Below, piece by piece: positions 15,624 through 24,926 of a DNA stretch of 34,612 bases. Source of the DNA: CBDCWA01 sp046048295 (GTDB taxonomy: Bacteria; Pseudomonadota; Alphaproteobacteria; Rhizobiales; Hyphomicrobiaceae); NCBI GenBank assembly GCA_046048295.1, contig JBJOGJ010000009.1, positions 1 to 34,612 on the forward strand, in the 5' to 3' direction. The notes beneath the pieces are model-generated. The model searched no databases. It saw only the letters and a program-made list of their open reading frames with translations, and was not told the origin of the DNA. Both the position numbers and the translations under genes were made by a program. The stretch's first letter is position 1. Each line of letters starts with the position of its first letter.

Positions 15624-16433
15624 GTGAGATTCGAGGCTGCTTCTTCCACAACGCGTGGTGCGCGTGCCTACCAGGAGGACACGGCGATGCTCTGGCCGCC
15701 GGGTCGGCCGGTCGCTGCGCTGCCGGAAGTTTCCACAACCAAGGGCGAGGCGGAGGGCGATGGTCTGGGCCCTGCCTGGCTCTATGCCGCGCTCGCCGAC
15801 GGAATGGGCGGTCACACCGCCGGCGCGCTCGCCAGCAAGATGGTTTGCGAAGCATTCATTTCGACGGCCAAGACCGGCGAACCGACGGACGACAGACTGG
15901 TGGGCGGGCTCGAAGCCGCGAACACCGCAATCGCCGAGATCGTTGCCGCAAGGCCCGAGCTGTCTGGCATGGGCTCGACGCTGGTCGCCAGTTCGTTCAC
16001 GTCCGAGGGGATGTCGTGGGTCAGCGTCGGCGACAGCCCCCTATACCTGTGGCGGCGCGGCGAGATCGCCCTCCTCAACGAGGATCATTCGCTCGCGCCA
16101 GCCCTCGACCAGTTGGCCCGCGAAGGCAAGATCACCGAGGCCCAGGCGCGGCAGGACCCGCGTCGCCACATGCTGCGCTCGGCCATCACCGGGGAGGATC
16201 TCGAGCTCGTCGACGTCTCGCGCAAGCCGCTGCAGATCGAAGATGGCGACTATTTCATCCTGGCCAGCGACGGTATCCATACCCTCGAGCAGGACGAGAT
16301 CGCGCGTGTCGTTACCGCCTTCGCGCCGGATGGTGCAGTCGCCGTTGCCGAGGCACTGATCCGGGCCGTATCGGACATGCGCGCGCCACACCAGGACAAC
16401 ACGACCGTGATCGCGGTACGCCCGATCGATTGA
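15624..16433 (+). CDS. PP2C-type Ser/Thr protein phosphatase
   Basis: A 269-residue metal-dependent phosphatase, expected to remove phosphate from Ser and Thr in the cytoplasm and so oppose the neighbouring kinase. The PP2C motifs are in order: RAYQEDT (14-20), DGMGGHTAGALAS (59-71) with the metal-binding Asp59, GSTLVA (117-122), VGDSPLYLWRRGE (135-147), ASDGIHTLEQDEI (214-226) and DNTTVIAV (258-265). All acidic metal ligands I would expect are present, so it should be active. No membrane segment or signal peptide is seen. The GTG at 15624 is chosen because it follows GAGGG by four bases and lies seven bases after the FHA stop; longer in-frame readings would run through the FHA gene. A hairpin follows at 16457. 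Confidence 0.92.
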   Translation: MRFEAASSTTRGARAYQEDTAMLWPPGRPVAALPEVSTTKGEAEGDGLGPAWLYAALADGMGGHTAGALASKMVCEAFISTAKTGEPTDDRLVGGLEAANTAIAEIVAARPELSGMGSTLVASSFTSEGMSWVSVGDSPLYLWRRGEIALLNEDHSLAPALDQLAREGKITEAQARQDPRRHMLRSAITGEDLELVDVSRKPLQIEDGDYFILASDGIHTLEQDEIARVVTAFAPDGAVAVAEALIRAVSDMRAPHQDNTTVIAVRPID

Positions 16434-16456
16434 GCATTCGCATCGCGAAATGGAAA

Positions 16457-16485
16457 ATGCCCGCGGTCGGGGGAACCGCGGGCAT
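16457..16485 (+). terminator. Strong hairpin after the PP2C gene
   Basis: A perfect 11-bp stem, ATGCCCGCGGT (16457-16467) with ACCGCGGGCAT (16475-16485), encloses a 7-base loop 23 bases after the phosphatase stop. There is no T-run, so it may need Rho or act on mRNA stability. Confidence 0.5.
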
Positions 16486-16644
16486 AATGCGCGGCACCTG
16501 CTCGGGGGGAAGAGATCAGTGCCGCGTTTCGGACACCGACATGAAAGCACAGGCGCCATGTGCCCGACAATGAATTCGCGAAAACTTTGTTAGCAGATCG
16601 TAAATATCCCGGCTTTGCGGTGTTAGTAGCAGAATCAGAATAGA

Positions 16645-16672
16645 AGAAGAGCCCGGATTGCCGGGCTTTTCT
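16645..16672. terminator. Bidirectional terminator hairpin
   Basis: AGCCCGG (16650-16656) pairs with CCGGGCT (16661-16667) across ATTG. Weak A-U and G-U pairs extend it on both sides, ending in TTTTCT on plus and TCTTCTTC on minus. It lies 17 bases from the stop of the minus-strand lyase-like gene and may serve both strands. Confidence 0.75.
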
Positions 16673-16689
16673 GTTGAATTCAGTTTTGG

Positions 16690-17631
16690 CTATTTCCAGT
16701 TAATAAGAAATGGCGAGAGGGAAAGTGCCGTATTCTGCGGCGCCGGGGCCCATTTGAGATCGCGCGTCGCATAGTGAACATTCGCCACGACACCCGCCAG
16801 TGTCTCGCCCGGCTTGCTGCGATATACGAGCTTCTTGCGCTCGAGACGCAACTCACCGTCGATCCAGATCCTCAGGATGCCGTTCGCCTCGCCCGGCGTG
16901 TTGAGCACGACCTCCTGCTCGATGCGGAGCCAGCGGCCCGGCTCGATGCGCAGGCCGTCCTTGTCGATCGTGAAGTTGATGCCGGTCGGCTGCTCGACCG
17001 ACTTGTAGCGCACTTCCAGCTTTCCGTTGTCGCGCCAGTTCATGCGCGTGTAGAAGCCGCCCGACTGATCTTCCTCAATGTTCGATGCCGCATCGCTGTC
17101 GCCGCCGAACAGGCCCGGCAGGCTGCCGCCTGTGCCGAACTTGAATTTATCCGGCATGGCAATGCTGTATCCCAGGCACGCCTGCTCGCTGCCCTTGAGC
17201 CAGCTGGGTGCCCAGATGAAACCGGTGCCGCTCGGGCTGCGCGCATCGCGCGACTTTCCAGCTTCACGCGGCAACCGCACGTCCATCGCGCTGCCGTACT
17301 GGAGGTCCTCCGTCTTGCGGAAGGAGACATTGTCGAGAACGCCCCAGTCGCGCCCGTTGAGCTTGGCCTGCAGGTCGAGCGGAGCAAGGAGCCTGCCGTC
17401 GCCGCGCTGCCACGTGAACAGACCGGTCTTTTCGTAACGCATGGCGCAGGAAGGGATCGATTTCGGAATAATCATCTCTCTGGCGACCAGCGTCGCCGTC
17501 ACAACGGCGAAGACGGCCACGCCCGCGTTGTACAAATACTTTTTTGGAATTCGAATTCCCTGTGTCTGCTTGACGACCATCTGAAATCCAATCTTCTCGT
17601 GACGTGTGTGAAACCGCCTGAAATCATTCAT
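16690..17631 (-). CDS. Polysaccharide lyase 14-like protein, membrane anchored
   Basis: A 313-residue protein. A single hydrophobic helix at about 35-50 (AGVAVFAVVTATLVA) follows a basic start, so it is a signal anchor or an uncleaved signal. The rest resembles the PL14-type beta-jelly-roll domain: LPGLFGGDSD (about 169-178), GGFYTRMNWRDNGKLEVRYKS, and the hallmark RWLRIEQEVVLNTPGEANGILRIWIDG (about 230-256). Members of this fold cleave acidic polysaccharides such as alginate or glucuronan by beta-elimination; the substrate here is unknown. The start at 17631 is uncertain; an ATG at 17580 would begin 17 residues later, nearer the helix. It lies downstream of the RTX gene on the same strand, but a hairpin between them suggests separate transcripts. 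Confidence 0.7.
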   Translation of the reverse strand: MNDFRRFHTRHEKIGFQMVVKQTQGIRIPKKYLYNAGVAVFAVVTATLVAREMIIPKSIPSCAMRYEKTGLFTWQRGDGRLLAPLDLQAKLNGRDWGVLDNVSFRKTEDLQYGSAMDVRLPREAGKSRDARSPSGTGFIWAPSWLKGSEQACLGYSIAMPDKFKFGTGGSLPGLFGGDSDAASNIEEDQSGGFYTRMNWRDNGKLEVRYKSVEQPTGINFTIDKDGLRIEPGRWLRIEQEVVLNTPGEANGILRIWIDGELRLERKKLVYRSKPGETLAGVVANVHYATRDLKWAPAPQNTALSLSPFLINWK

Positions 17632-17727
17632 TAGCGCAAAGTTCTAAAGGATCAGCGAACGTCGATTAACTCCTCCTTCGGCGAATTCCCGAAACGGCAC
17701 AAACATAAAGGCGCTGGAAACGCACGA

Positions 17728-17751
17728 AGCCCGCCGTTGTCGCGGCGGGCT
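17728..17751 (-). terminator. Terminator-like hairpin after the RTX gene
   Basis: AGCCCGCCG (17728-17736) pairs exactly with CGGCGGGCT (17743-17751) across a 6-base loop, 22 bases beyond the RTX stop on the minus strand. The trailing T-run is poor on minus. Confidence 0.6.
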
Positions 17752-17773
17752 GCGTTTTCGAGGGGCGCTGCTT

Positions 17774-20245
17774 CTAGACGAGAATATATCCGTCGTCGTG
17801 ATAGGCCTGTGCCTGATCGGCGGTGACGCCCTCCAGCATCACGACGTCGATCTTGGCGCGGCCGACCTGGACGGAGACCATCGCACCCGCATCGGTGTCG
17901 CGGAAGGCGATCTCTTCACCGGAGAAGCGGCGCGGCAGCTGCTTCAGTTCCGTGAAGTCGAGCGTGTCGCCAGCCTCGAAGTCGGTGATCGTATCGACCC
18001 GGCCATGGCGCCACGAGTTGCTGTCGCCACGCTCCCAGACGAACATGTCGCTGCCTTCGCCGCCCGTCAGCGTATCGCCGCCGCGCGCGCCGCGGATCAC
18101 GTCGTCGCCGGCGCCGGCATCGATCGTCTCGCCGCGCCCATTGCCGATGATCACATCGGCGTAGTCGGTGGCGATGATCTTCTCGAAGCCCCGGAAGTAG
18201 TCCTGGTCGGCACCATGCGCGAAGCCGTACTGGGCATTGATATACATGCCCGCCTCGGCATTCGAGAAATCGATCGTGTCGAAGCCGGAGCCGCCGATGT
18301 AGACGTCGTTGCCTGCGCCTGCAATCACGGTGTCGTTGCCGTTGCCGGCATTTACGTAGTCGCGACCGGCACCATCCGAGATCAGGTCGTCATCGCGACC
18401 GGCATAGATGACATCGTTGCCATTGCCGCCGTCGATGACGTCATTGCCGTGTCCGCCGTGGAGGACATCATTGCCCTCACCGCCTTCGATGACGTCATTG
18501 CCGCGACCGCCGTGGAGGATATCATTGCCGTTGCCGCCGTCGATATAGTCGTTACCATCGCGGCCATTGACATGATCGTTGCCCTCGCCGGCAACGATGA
18601 CGTTGTCGGCGCCGTTGCCGCGGATGACGTCGTTGCCGGCCGAGCCGATCACGCCTTCGAAGCCGTCGACGCGGTCGTTACCGAGGCCATAGACACGTCC
18701 ATTCTGCAGGTCTACGACCGCCGACAGGGCCGCCGACATATCAAGAGTATCGAAGCCGTCGCCACCATGATAGCGATCGTTTCCTGCTCCCGCGACGAAG
18801 GTGTCGTCGCCTGCGCCGCCCCAGGCCTCGTCGTTACCGGCGCCATCGAAGATCGTCTCGCCGGCGTCGGTACCGAAGAGCACGTCTTGCCCGTCAGTGC
18901 CGTGGATTTCGCTGCTTGCGGCCGGCGGCTCGACGGCAGGTGCCTCCACCTCGAAGGCCACAGCCAGAGTCGCCGCGACTTCGGAGGTCGAGCCGTTGGC
19001 CTCGGCCGATGTCGCCGTCACCGTCAGCGAGAAGTCGGCAGCGGAAGGCACAGTGATCGAAAGGTTCGCGAGGTCTGCCGCGGAAAGCTGCCATACGCCG
19101 TTGGCGAGTTCGGTTCCGGCTGAAAGCCTTGCGCCGGCCGGCACACCGGCGATGCGTACCGACAGCGTCTCCGAACCGTCCGTGTCGGTGAGCGCAGCCT
19201 GCACGTCGAGCGCCAAGGTCTGCTGCTCATCTCCGCTCGCGACGGTCAGGTTCACGTCGGCCACGGACAGCGTCGGCGCGTCGGCCACGGCGGCAAGCGA
19301 GATGTCGACATCGTGGGTGAACGTCGCGCCCCAGGGGTCGGTGACGACGACGCTGAAGTAGTCCTGGCCGCTGTAATTGGCGTTTGGCGTATAGACGTAG
19401 GCGCCGGTTTCGGCATTCAGCACCACGGTGCCGTGCTCCGGCTGGACGTCGATCGCCCATGTGAGCTGGCGGCCTTCCGGGTCGGTTACTTCGATCTGGC
19501 CGTCGACTGCCGAATCCTCGCTGGCCTGAACCTCGGAGTAGGTCGCGCCGGTCGGCGCCTCGTTCATGAGCTGCTCGTAGCTCATGGGCGTACCATCGAC
19601 GACGAACGAGAGCTGCTCTACCATCGCTACGTCGAGGCCGAGATTGGCCAGATAGATCGACGGAGTTTCGGTCTCTGCCGCGAGTACCGACATATCCCCG
19701 CCCGCCGCTGCGAGCTTGTCGTTGATCCAGTTCTGGAGCGTGCGGATGTCGTCCAGCATTTCTGGCGTGAGGGTGGCCGAGGAAAGCCCGATCACCAGCG
19801 TGTCCACGCCCATTCCGGCATCGACCATGTCTTCGCCCTCGCCAACCGTCCTGATGATCGTGTCGTCGCCGGGGCCTCCCGAGATGAGGTCGTTGCCGGG
19901 GCCGCCGTCCAGCGTGTCATTGCCTTCACCGCCCGCGACCAGGTCCATGCCTGGTCCGCCGTTGACGGTATCGTCCCCGCTCCCGCCTTCGAGATTGTCG
20001 TTGCCATCGCCGCCGTCGATGACATCGTTTCCGCCCTCACCCCGCACCGAGTCGTCCCCGGTGCCTCCGGCCAGCCGGTCGTCGCCTGGGCCGCCGCTGA
20101 TCTGGTCGATTCCAGCGCCGCCATCGATCGTATCGTTGCCCTCGGCGCCATTGATCACGTCGTTGCCGCCGCCGGCTACGAACGTATCGTCTTCCGACGT
20201 TCCCGTGATGTTGTCGCTTCCCGCAGTGCCGTAGATCGTCGCCAT
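17774..20245 (-). CDS. Large RTX (haemolysin-type calcium-binding) secreted protein
   Basis: An 823-residue acidic protein without a signal peptide. About fourteen GGxGxDxUx nonapeptides fill residues 1-130. A non-repeat region follows (130-245), then one or two cadherin/Ig-like segments (about 245-435; PEHGTVVLNAETGAYVYTPNANYSGQDYFSVVVTDP). A second block of about 24 nonapeptides runs to about 735, and the C-terminal part (VDTITDFEAGDTLDF...) resembles type I secretion target domains. The repeats bind calcium and fold outside the cell. No lipase, protease or glycosidase motif is seen, so a surface, adhesion or matrix role is more likely than an enzyme. The ATG at 20245 is preceded by GAGAGGGAA. 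No type I secretion genes are in the window, so its exporter must lie elsewhere. Confidence 0.9.
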   Translation of the reverse strand: MATIYGTAGSDNITGTSEDDTFVAGGGNDVINGAEGNDTIDGGAGIDQISGGPGDDRLAGGTGDDSVRGEGGNDVIDGGDGNDNLEGGSGDDTVNGGPGMDLVAGGEGNDTLDGGPGNDLISGGPGDDTIIRTVGEGEDMVDAGMGVDTLVIGLSSATLTPEMLDDIRTLQNWINDKLAAAGGDMSVLAAETETPSIYLANLGLDVAMVEQLSFVVDGTPMSYEQLMNEAPTGATYSEVQASEDSAVDGQIEVTDPEGRQLTWAIDVQPEHGTVVLNAETGAYVYTPNANYSGQDYFSVVVTDPWGATFTHDVDISLAAVADAPTLSVADVNLTVASGDEQQTLALDVQAALTDTDGSETLSVRIAGVPAGARLSAGTELANGVWQLSAADLANLSITVPSAADFSLTVTATSAEANGSTSEVAATLAVAFEVEAPAVEPPAASSEIHGTDGQDVLFGTDAGETIFDGAGNDEAWGGAGDDTFVAGAGNDRYHGGDGFDTLDMSAALSAVVDLQNGRVYGLGNDRVDGFEGVIGSAGNDVIRGNGADNVIVAGEGNDHVNGRDGNDYIDGGNGNDILHGGRGNDVIEGGEGNDVLHGGHGNDVIDGGNGNDVIYAGRDDDLISDGAGRDYVNAGNGNDTVIAGAGNDVYIGGSGFDTIDFSNAEAGMYINAQYGFAHGADQDYFRGFEKIIATDYADVIIGNGRGETIDAGAGDDVIRGARGGDTLTGGEGSDMFVWERGDSNSWRHGRVDTITDFEAGDTLDFTELKQLPRRFSGEEIAFRDTDAGAMVSVQVGRAKIDVVMLEGVTADQAQAYHDDGYILV
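18432..18539 (-). repeat. Tandem 54-bp repeat inside the RTX gene
   Basis: Two nearly identical 54-base units (18432-18485 and 18486-18539) each encode two nonapeptides, of the type GGxGNDVIxGGxGNDVLx. The DNA match is higher than in neighbouring nonapeptides, suggesting recent duplication by slippage or unequal exchange. Confidence 0.7.
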
Positions 20246-20613
20246 CGCTCGTTCCCTCTCGCCTTTGACCCGTCATGCATCTCAGGCATCCCGCCCTTTC
20301 GATGCAAAGTCCTGCCAAACTTTCCCAAAGCTCTTCGCAAGTTCGATTCGAAATGCGCGTTTCGTCTTCGTGATTTAGCAATGGGGCGCAAACATCGCGT
20401 TCAGATCGACGCGAGAATGATATTCAAATTCTATTCAATTCTCGGATCTTCCGTGAGGAGATGATTTACCATGGCGCTTCCTGAGCGCCGTTGACCGGCG
20501 AAATCCCGGGCGGGAGTAGAATTTCACCGCGCTATCGGCTAGCTGTAGGTCGGCTCAGCCGTGCGGGCAGCGCGCGGCCGTTAAGGTTGATGCAAAAATT
20601 GGGGATGACAGGC
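20246..20613. promoter_or_regulatory. Divergent region between the RTX and alcohol dehydrogenase genes
   Basis: This 368-base gap is the only place for the RTX and frmA promoters. An AT-rich stretch lies at 20417-20450 and a TTCGATTCGAA inverted motif at about 20341-20351. A short leader reading frame with a good ribosome site is at 20471 (listed separately). I cannot assign either promoter with confidence. Confidence 0.45.
20471..20494 (+). CDS. Possible seven-residue leader peptide before frmA
   Basis: ATG at 20471 begins MALPERR followed by TGA at 20492. GAGGAG (20455-20460) lies ten bases upstream, a better ribosome site than that of frmA itself. A perfect 6-bp hairpin, GGCGCT with AGCGCC (20473-20489), lies within the codons. 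Its length and position, about 120 bases before frmA, suggest a leader or upstream frame; it may be chance. Confidence 0.3.
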   Translation: MALPERR

Positions 20614-21723
<1,110 letters not shown>

Positions 21724-21759
21724 GATCGCCATGGCCGGGTTGCAGGCAGGTGCGCCAAT

Positions 21760-22047
21760 ATGCTGGAATCGGCAACAAATGTTCATCAAAGGCCGATCGA
21801 AGTGCGTATTGTCCGACTTGTCCTGCTTCTCGCCGGCGCCCTGATGGGGCTCCTGGTCGCCATCGAGGCCGCGAACTTCGCCATCCAGCACATGGCGCTC
21901 AAGGGCCTGCCGAGGATGAGCCAGCATGCGGGGCAGATCGAGATCCGCATCTGGACCGCCATCGCTGTGGCCTCCATCGCGTGGATCGCCACCGTCAAGC
22001 TGACTGCCCTGTCACTCACTGCCATGCGGGCGGGCCGGCGAGGCTAG
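21760..22047 (+). CDS. Small membrane protein, two predicted helices
   Basis: Ninety-five residues with hydrophobic helices at about 18-40 (LVLLLAGALMGLLVAIEAANF) and 64-88 (IWTAIAVASIAWIATVKLTALSL), separated by a polar loop. I do not recognise the family. The ATG at 21760 has no strong ribosome site; a GTG at 21802 just before helix 1 is an alternative. It lies 36 bases after frmA and 98 bases before bioB, all on one strand, so it could be the tail of the frmA transcript. The clean two-helix pattern supports a real gene. Confidence 0.5.
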   Translation: MLESATNVHQRPIEVRIVRLVLLLAGALMGLLVAIEAANFAIQHMALKGLPRMSQHAGQIEIRIWTAIAVASIAWIATVKLTALSLTAMRAGRRG

Positions 22048-22145
22048 GACCCGGCACCGACATCACGGTTTACGGCACAGCCCGCTGCGTGTACTGCTCC
22101 CGGATCGGTGCCGCCGCGGCACTCATACAACTGGACGAGAGCAAA

Positions 22146-23153
22146 ATGGACGATACCGGCATCGGCCACGGCGCATTGCAGGCACAGGCCAACAGCATCC
22201 GGCATGACTGGACGGCCGAGGAGGCCGGCCACATCTACCGGCTGGCGTTCAACGACCTGATCTTTCGCGCGCAGTCGGTGCATCGCACGTATTTCGATGC
22301 GAACACGATCCAGAAGAGCCAGCTCCTGAGCGTCAAGACGGGCGGTTGCCCGGAGGACTGCGGCTATTGCAGCCAGTCGGCCCATCACGGGTCCGGCCTC
22401 AAGGCCTCGAAGCTGATGCAGCTCGAAAAGGTCATCGCCGAGGCGCGCAATGCCAAGGCAGCCGGCGCCACCCGCTACTGCATGGGCGCCGCCTGGCGCA
22501 GCCCCAAGGATCGCGACATGGACGCGGTCTGCGCCATGGTTGCCGGCGTCAAGGCGCTCGGCATGGAGACCTGCATGACGCTCGGCATGCTTTCGGACGG
22601 CGACGTCAGTCGCCTCAAGGAAGCCGGGCTCGACTACTACAACCACAACGTCGACACCTCCGAGCGCTATTACAAAGAGATCATCACCACGCGCACCTAC
22701 GCCGACCGCCTCGATACACTGTCCCGTGTCCGCGATGCCGGGATCAATGTCTGCTCCGGCGGCATCATCGGCATGGGTGAGACCGAGGACGACCGCATCG
22801 ACATGCTGGTCACGCTCGCCAATCTCCCCGAGCACCCCGAAAGCGTGCCGATCAACATGCTGATTGCCATCGAAGGCACGCCACTTGCCGGTACGCCACA
22901 GATCGACGGCATAGACTTCGTTCGTACGATCGCATTGGCTCGCATTCTCATGCCGCGCTCCTATGTCCGTCTTTCGGCGGGGCGCACCCAGATGAGCGAC
23001 GAGTTGCAGGCGCTCTGCTTCCTTGCCGGCGCCAACTCTATCTTCGCGGGCGAACGCCTGCTCACGACCGACAACCCGGGCGAAGACGCCGACGCAGAGC
23101 TCTTCGCAAAACTCGGCCTCGTCACAGAGCCGTCCGGGAAAACCGCCAACTGA
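22146..23153 (+). CDS. bioB: Biotin synthase
   Basis: A 335-residue radical-SAM enzyme that inserts sulphur into dethiobiotin, the last step of biotin synthesis. The [4Fe-4S] motif CPEDCGYC gives Cys68, Cys72 and Cys75. Further family marks are YCMGAAWRSPKDRD, the YYNHNVDTSERYYKEI segment, CSGGIIGMGE and YVRLSAGR, whose Arg ligates the [2Fe-2S] cluster in the family. The length matches the family. The ATG at 22146 is chosen at the family N-terminus; the same frame stays open upstream, but nothing there resembles BioB. It heads a bioB-F-D-A-Z operon. No sequence like the TTATCTATAA BioR box was seen in the 98 bases before it. Confidence 0.97.
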   Translation: MDDTGIGHGALQAQANSIRHDWTAEEAGHIYRLAFNDLIFRAQSVHRTYFDANTIQKSQLLSVKTGGCPEDCGYCSQSAHHGSGLKASKLMQLEKVIAEARNAKAAGATRYCMGAAWRSPKDRDMDAVCAMVAGVKALGMETCMTLGMLSDGDVSRLKEAGLDYYNHNVDTSERYYKEIITTRTYADRLDTLSRVRDAGINVCSGGIIGMGETEDDRIDMLVTLANLPEHPESVPINMLIAIEGTPLAGTPQIDGIDFVRTIALARILMPRSYVRLSAGRTQMSDELQALCFLAGANSIFAGERLLTTDNPGEDADAELFAKLGLVTEPSGKTAN

Positions 23154-23166
23154 CGGCACCGGAACC

Positions 23167-24297
23167 ATGCTCGAGCGGATCGAGAAGGCATTGCAGGCGC
23201 TCGACAGGCGCGGGCGAAGGCGCGCGCTCAGTCCTGCTTGCGGCCTCGACTTCAGCTCCAACGACTACCTCGCGCTCGCTGGCGACACGGCGCTCCGGCA
23301 AGCCGTTGCCGATGCGCTCGATGCAGGTTGTCCTATCGGTGCGGGCGCTTCCCGCCTGCTGCGCGGGAACCATCCGCTGCACGCCGCGCTCGAAGCCCGG
23401 GCAGCGGCGTTTTTCGGCAGCGAGGCCGCGCTGTTCCTCGGCGGCGGTTACCTCGCAAATCTCGCGCTGTGGAGCACGCTTCCCGGTCGCGATGACCTTG
23501 TCGTCTACGACGAGTTCAGTCACGCGAGCACGCTCGAGGGCATTCGCGCCGGGCGCGCGCGTGCCGTTCCTGCCGTGCACAATGCAGCGGAGACATTCGA
23601 GAACCAGATCATCGCCTGGCGGGCGAATGGCGGTCGCGGTTGCCCCTGGATCGCGGTCGAGAGCCTCTACAGCATGGATGGGGACCGGGCGCCGCTCGAC
23701 GATCTCGCCGCCATCGCGGACCGCCATGACGGCTGCCTCGTCGTCGACGAGGCGCATGCAACCGGTGTCTACGGCGAGAGGGGCCGTGGCCTCGCGGCCC
23801 ACCTCGAGGGACGCAGCAACATCGTCACGGTGCATACCTGCGGCAAGGCGTTGGGTGCGATGGGCGCGCTCATCTCAGGACCGCAATCGGTCATCGATTT
23901 CCTCGTCAATCGCGCCCGCCCGTTCATCTACGCAACCGCACCTTCGCCGCTGATGGCCGCTGCCGTCGACCGCGCACTCACCATCCTCGAGGGCGAACCC
24001 GATCGGCGCGAGCGCCTGCAGGCGATCGTCGAGCTTGCCAACACGAAGCTCGAGGCTTCGTGCGGACGGGCCGGTAGCGGCTCGCAGATCATTCCCGTCG
24101 TTGTCGGGCAGGACCGCGTCGCGACGGACATTGCCGGCGACCTGCAAGCGGCCGGCTTCGACGTGCGCGCCATCCGCCCGCCGACCGTTCCCGAGGGCAC
24201 CGCACGGCTTCGCATTTCGCTCACGCTCAATGTCACGGTCGGGCAGACGACGGACATGCTGGCCGCGCTTGCGCATGCGCTGGAGAAGCGGCGGTGA
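23167..24297 (+). CDS. bioF: 8-amino-7-oxononanoate synthase
   Basis: A 376-residue PLP enzyme of the alpha-oxoamine synthase family that condenses L-alanine with pimeloyl-ACP (or -CoA) to give 8-amino-7-oxononanoate. Family motifs are DFSSNDYLALAG (28-39), GAGASRLLRGNHPLH (58-72), the ESLYSMDGD segment, LVVDEAHATGVYG (191-203; Asp194 and His197 contact PLP) and HTCGKALGAMGA with the PLP lysine at 227. The ATG at 23167 begins 13 bases after the bioB stop and matches the family start. Its stop overlaps the bioD start (GTGA), so the two are translationally coupled. The acyl substrate should come from BioZ, encoded last in this operon. Confidence 0.96.
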   Translation: MLERIEKALQALDRRGRRRALSPACGLDFSSNDYLALAGDTALRQAVADALDAGCPIGAGASRLLRGNHPLHAALEARAAAFFGSEAALFLGGGYLANLALWSTLPGRDDLVVYDEFSHASTLEGIRAGRARAVPAVHNAAETFENQIIAWRANGGRGCPWIAVESLYSMDGDRAPLDDLAAIADRHDGCLVVDEAHATGVYGERGRGLAAHLEGRSNIVTVHTCGKALGAMGALISGPQSVIDFLVNRARPFIYATAPSPLMAAAVDRALTILEGEPDRRERLQAIVELANTKLEASCGRAGSGSQIIPVVVGQDRVATDIAGDLQAAGFDVRAIRPPTVPEGTARLRISLTLNVTVGQTTDMLAALAHALEKRR

Positions 24298-24926
24298 CCG
24301 CGGGCTACATCATAACCGGCACCGACACCAATGTCGGCAAGACCGTCTTTGCGGCGGCACTTACGCGCGCACTCGGTGCCGCCTACTGGAAGCCGATCCA
24401 GTCGGGGCTCGATGGCATCACCGATAGCGTGAGCGTCAGCGCGCTTGCCGAGCTTCCCGCTGAGCGGCTCATTCCCGAGGCCTACCGCCTGCCCATGCCG
24501 GCCTCGCCGCACATCGCCGCACGACACGCCGGCATCGAAATCGACATCGCCCGCCTGACGCGGCTTCCCGCCGCCTCGCCGCTCGTCGTCGAGGGGGCCG
24601 GCGGTGTCCTGGTGCCCATAACCGACGATTATCTAATGGCGGATCTCTTTGCCGCCTGGGGTCTTCCCGCGATCGTCTGCGCCCGCACCACGCTTGGCAC
24701 AATCAATCACACGCTCCTCACGGTCGAGGCGCTCGTCCGTCGCCAGGTTCCGGTGTGCGGCATCGCCTTTATCGGTGACGAGAACTCCGATGTAGAAGCG
24801 ACGATTGTGCGGCTTGCCGATGTGCCGCGGCTCGGGCGGCTTCCACTTCTCTCTCCCCTCACGCCTGCCACGCTCGCCGCGGCATTCAGGGCCGGGTTCG
24901 GTGCTCTTTCCGGTGAACCGTCATGA
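24294..24926 (+). CDS. bioD: Dethiobiotin synthetase
   Basis: A 210-residue ATP-dependent enzyme that closes the ureido ring, turning 7,8-diaminopelargonate and CO2 into dethiobiotin. The P-loop GTDTNVGKT is at 9-17. WKPIQSG follows at about 40, and VEGAGGVLVPI at about 98-108 is the second nucleotide-binding segment. The length is slightly below the 220-230 residues of the E. coli enzyme. GTG at 24294 overlaps the bioF stop; this start matches the family N-terminus exactly. The stop overlaps the bioA start (ATGA). Confidence 0.96.
   Translation: MTAGYIITGTDTNVGKTVFAAALTRALGAAYWKPIQSGLDGITDSVSVSALAELPAERLIPEAYRLPMPASPHIAARHAGIEIDIARLTRLPAASPLVVEGAGGVLVPITDDYLMADLFAAWGLPAIVCARTTLGTINHTLLTVEALVRRQVPVCGIAFIGDENSDVEATIVRLADVPRLGRLPLLSPLTPATLAAAFRAGFGALSGEPS

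Noticed and set aside
11645..16433. Part of a type VI secretion locus
   Set aside because: Kinase, FHA and phosphatase genes fit, but no tss, hcp, vgrG or clpV homologue occurs in the window.
18400..18600. Regular short DNA repeats resembling a CRISPR array
   Set aside because: They are codons of RTX nonapeptides in an intact reading frame, without constant repeats or unique spacers, and no cas gene is nearby.
20491..20613. N-terminal extension of the alcohol dehydrogenase
   Set aside because: It would need a TTG start without a ribosome site and is unlike the family; the start at 20614 gives the standard 369 residues.
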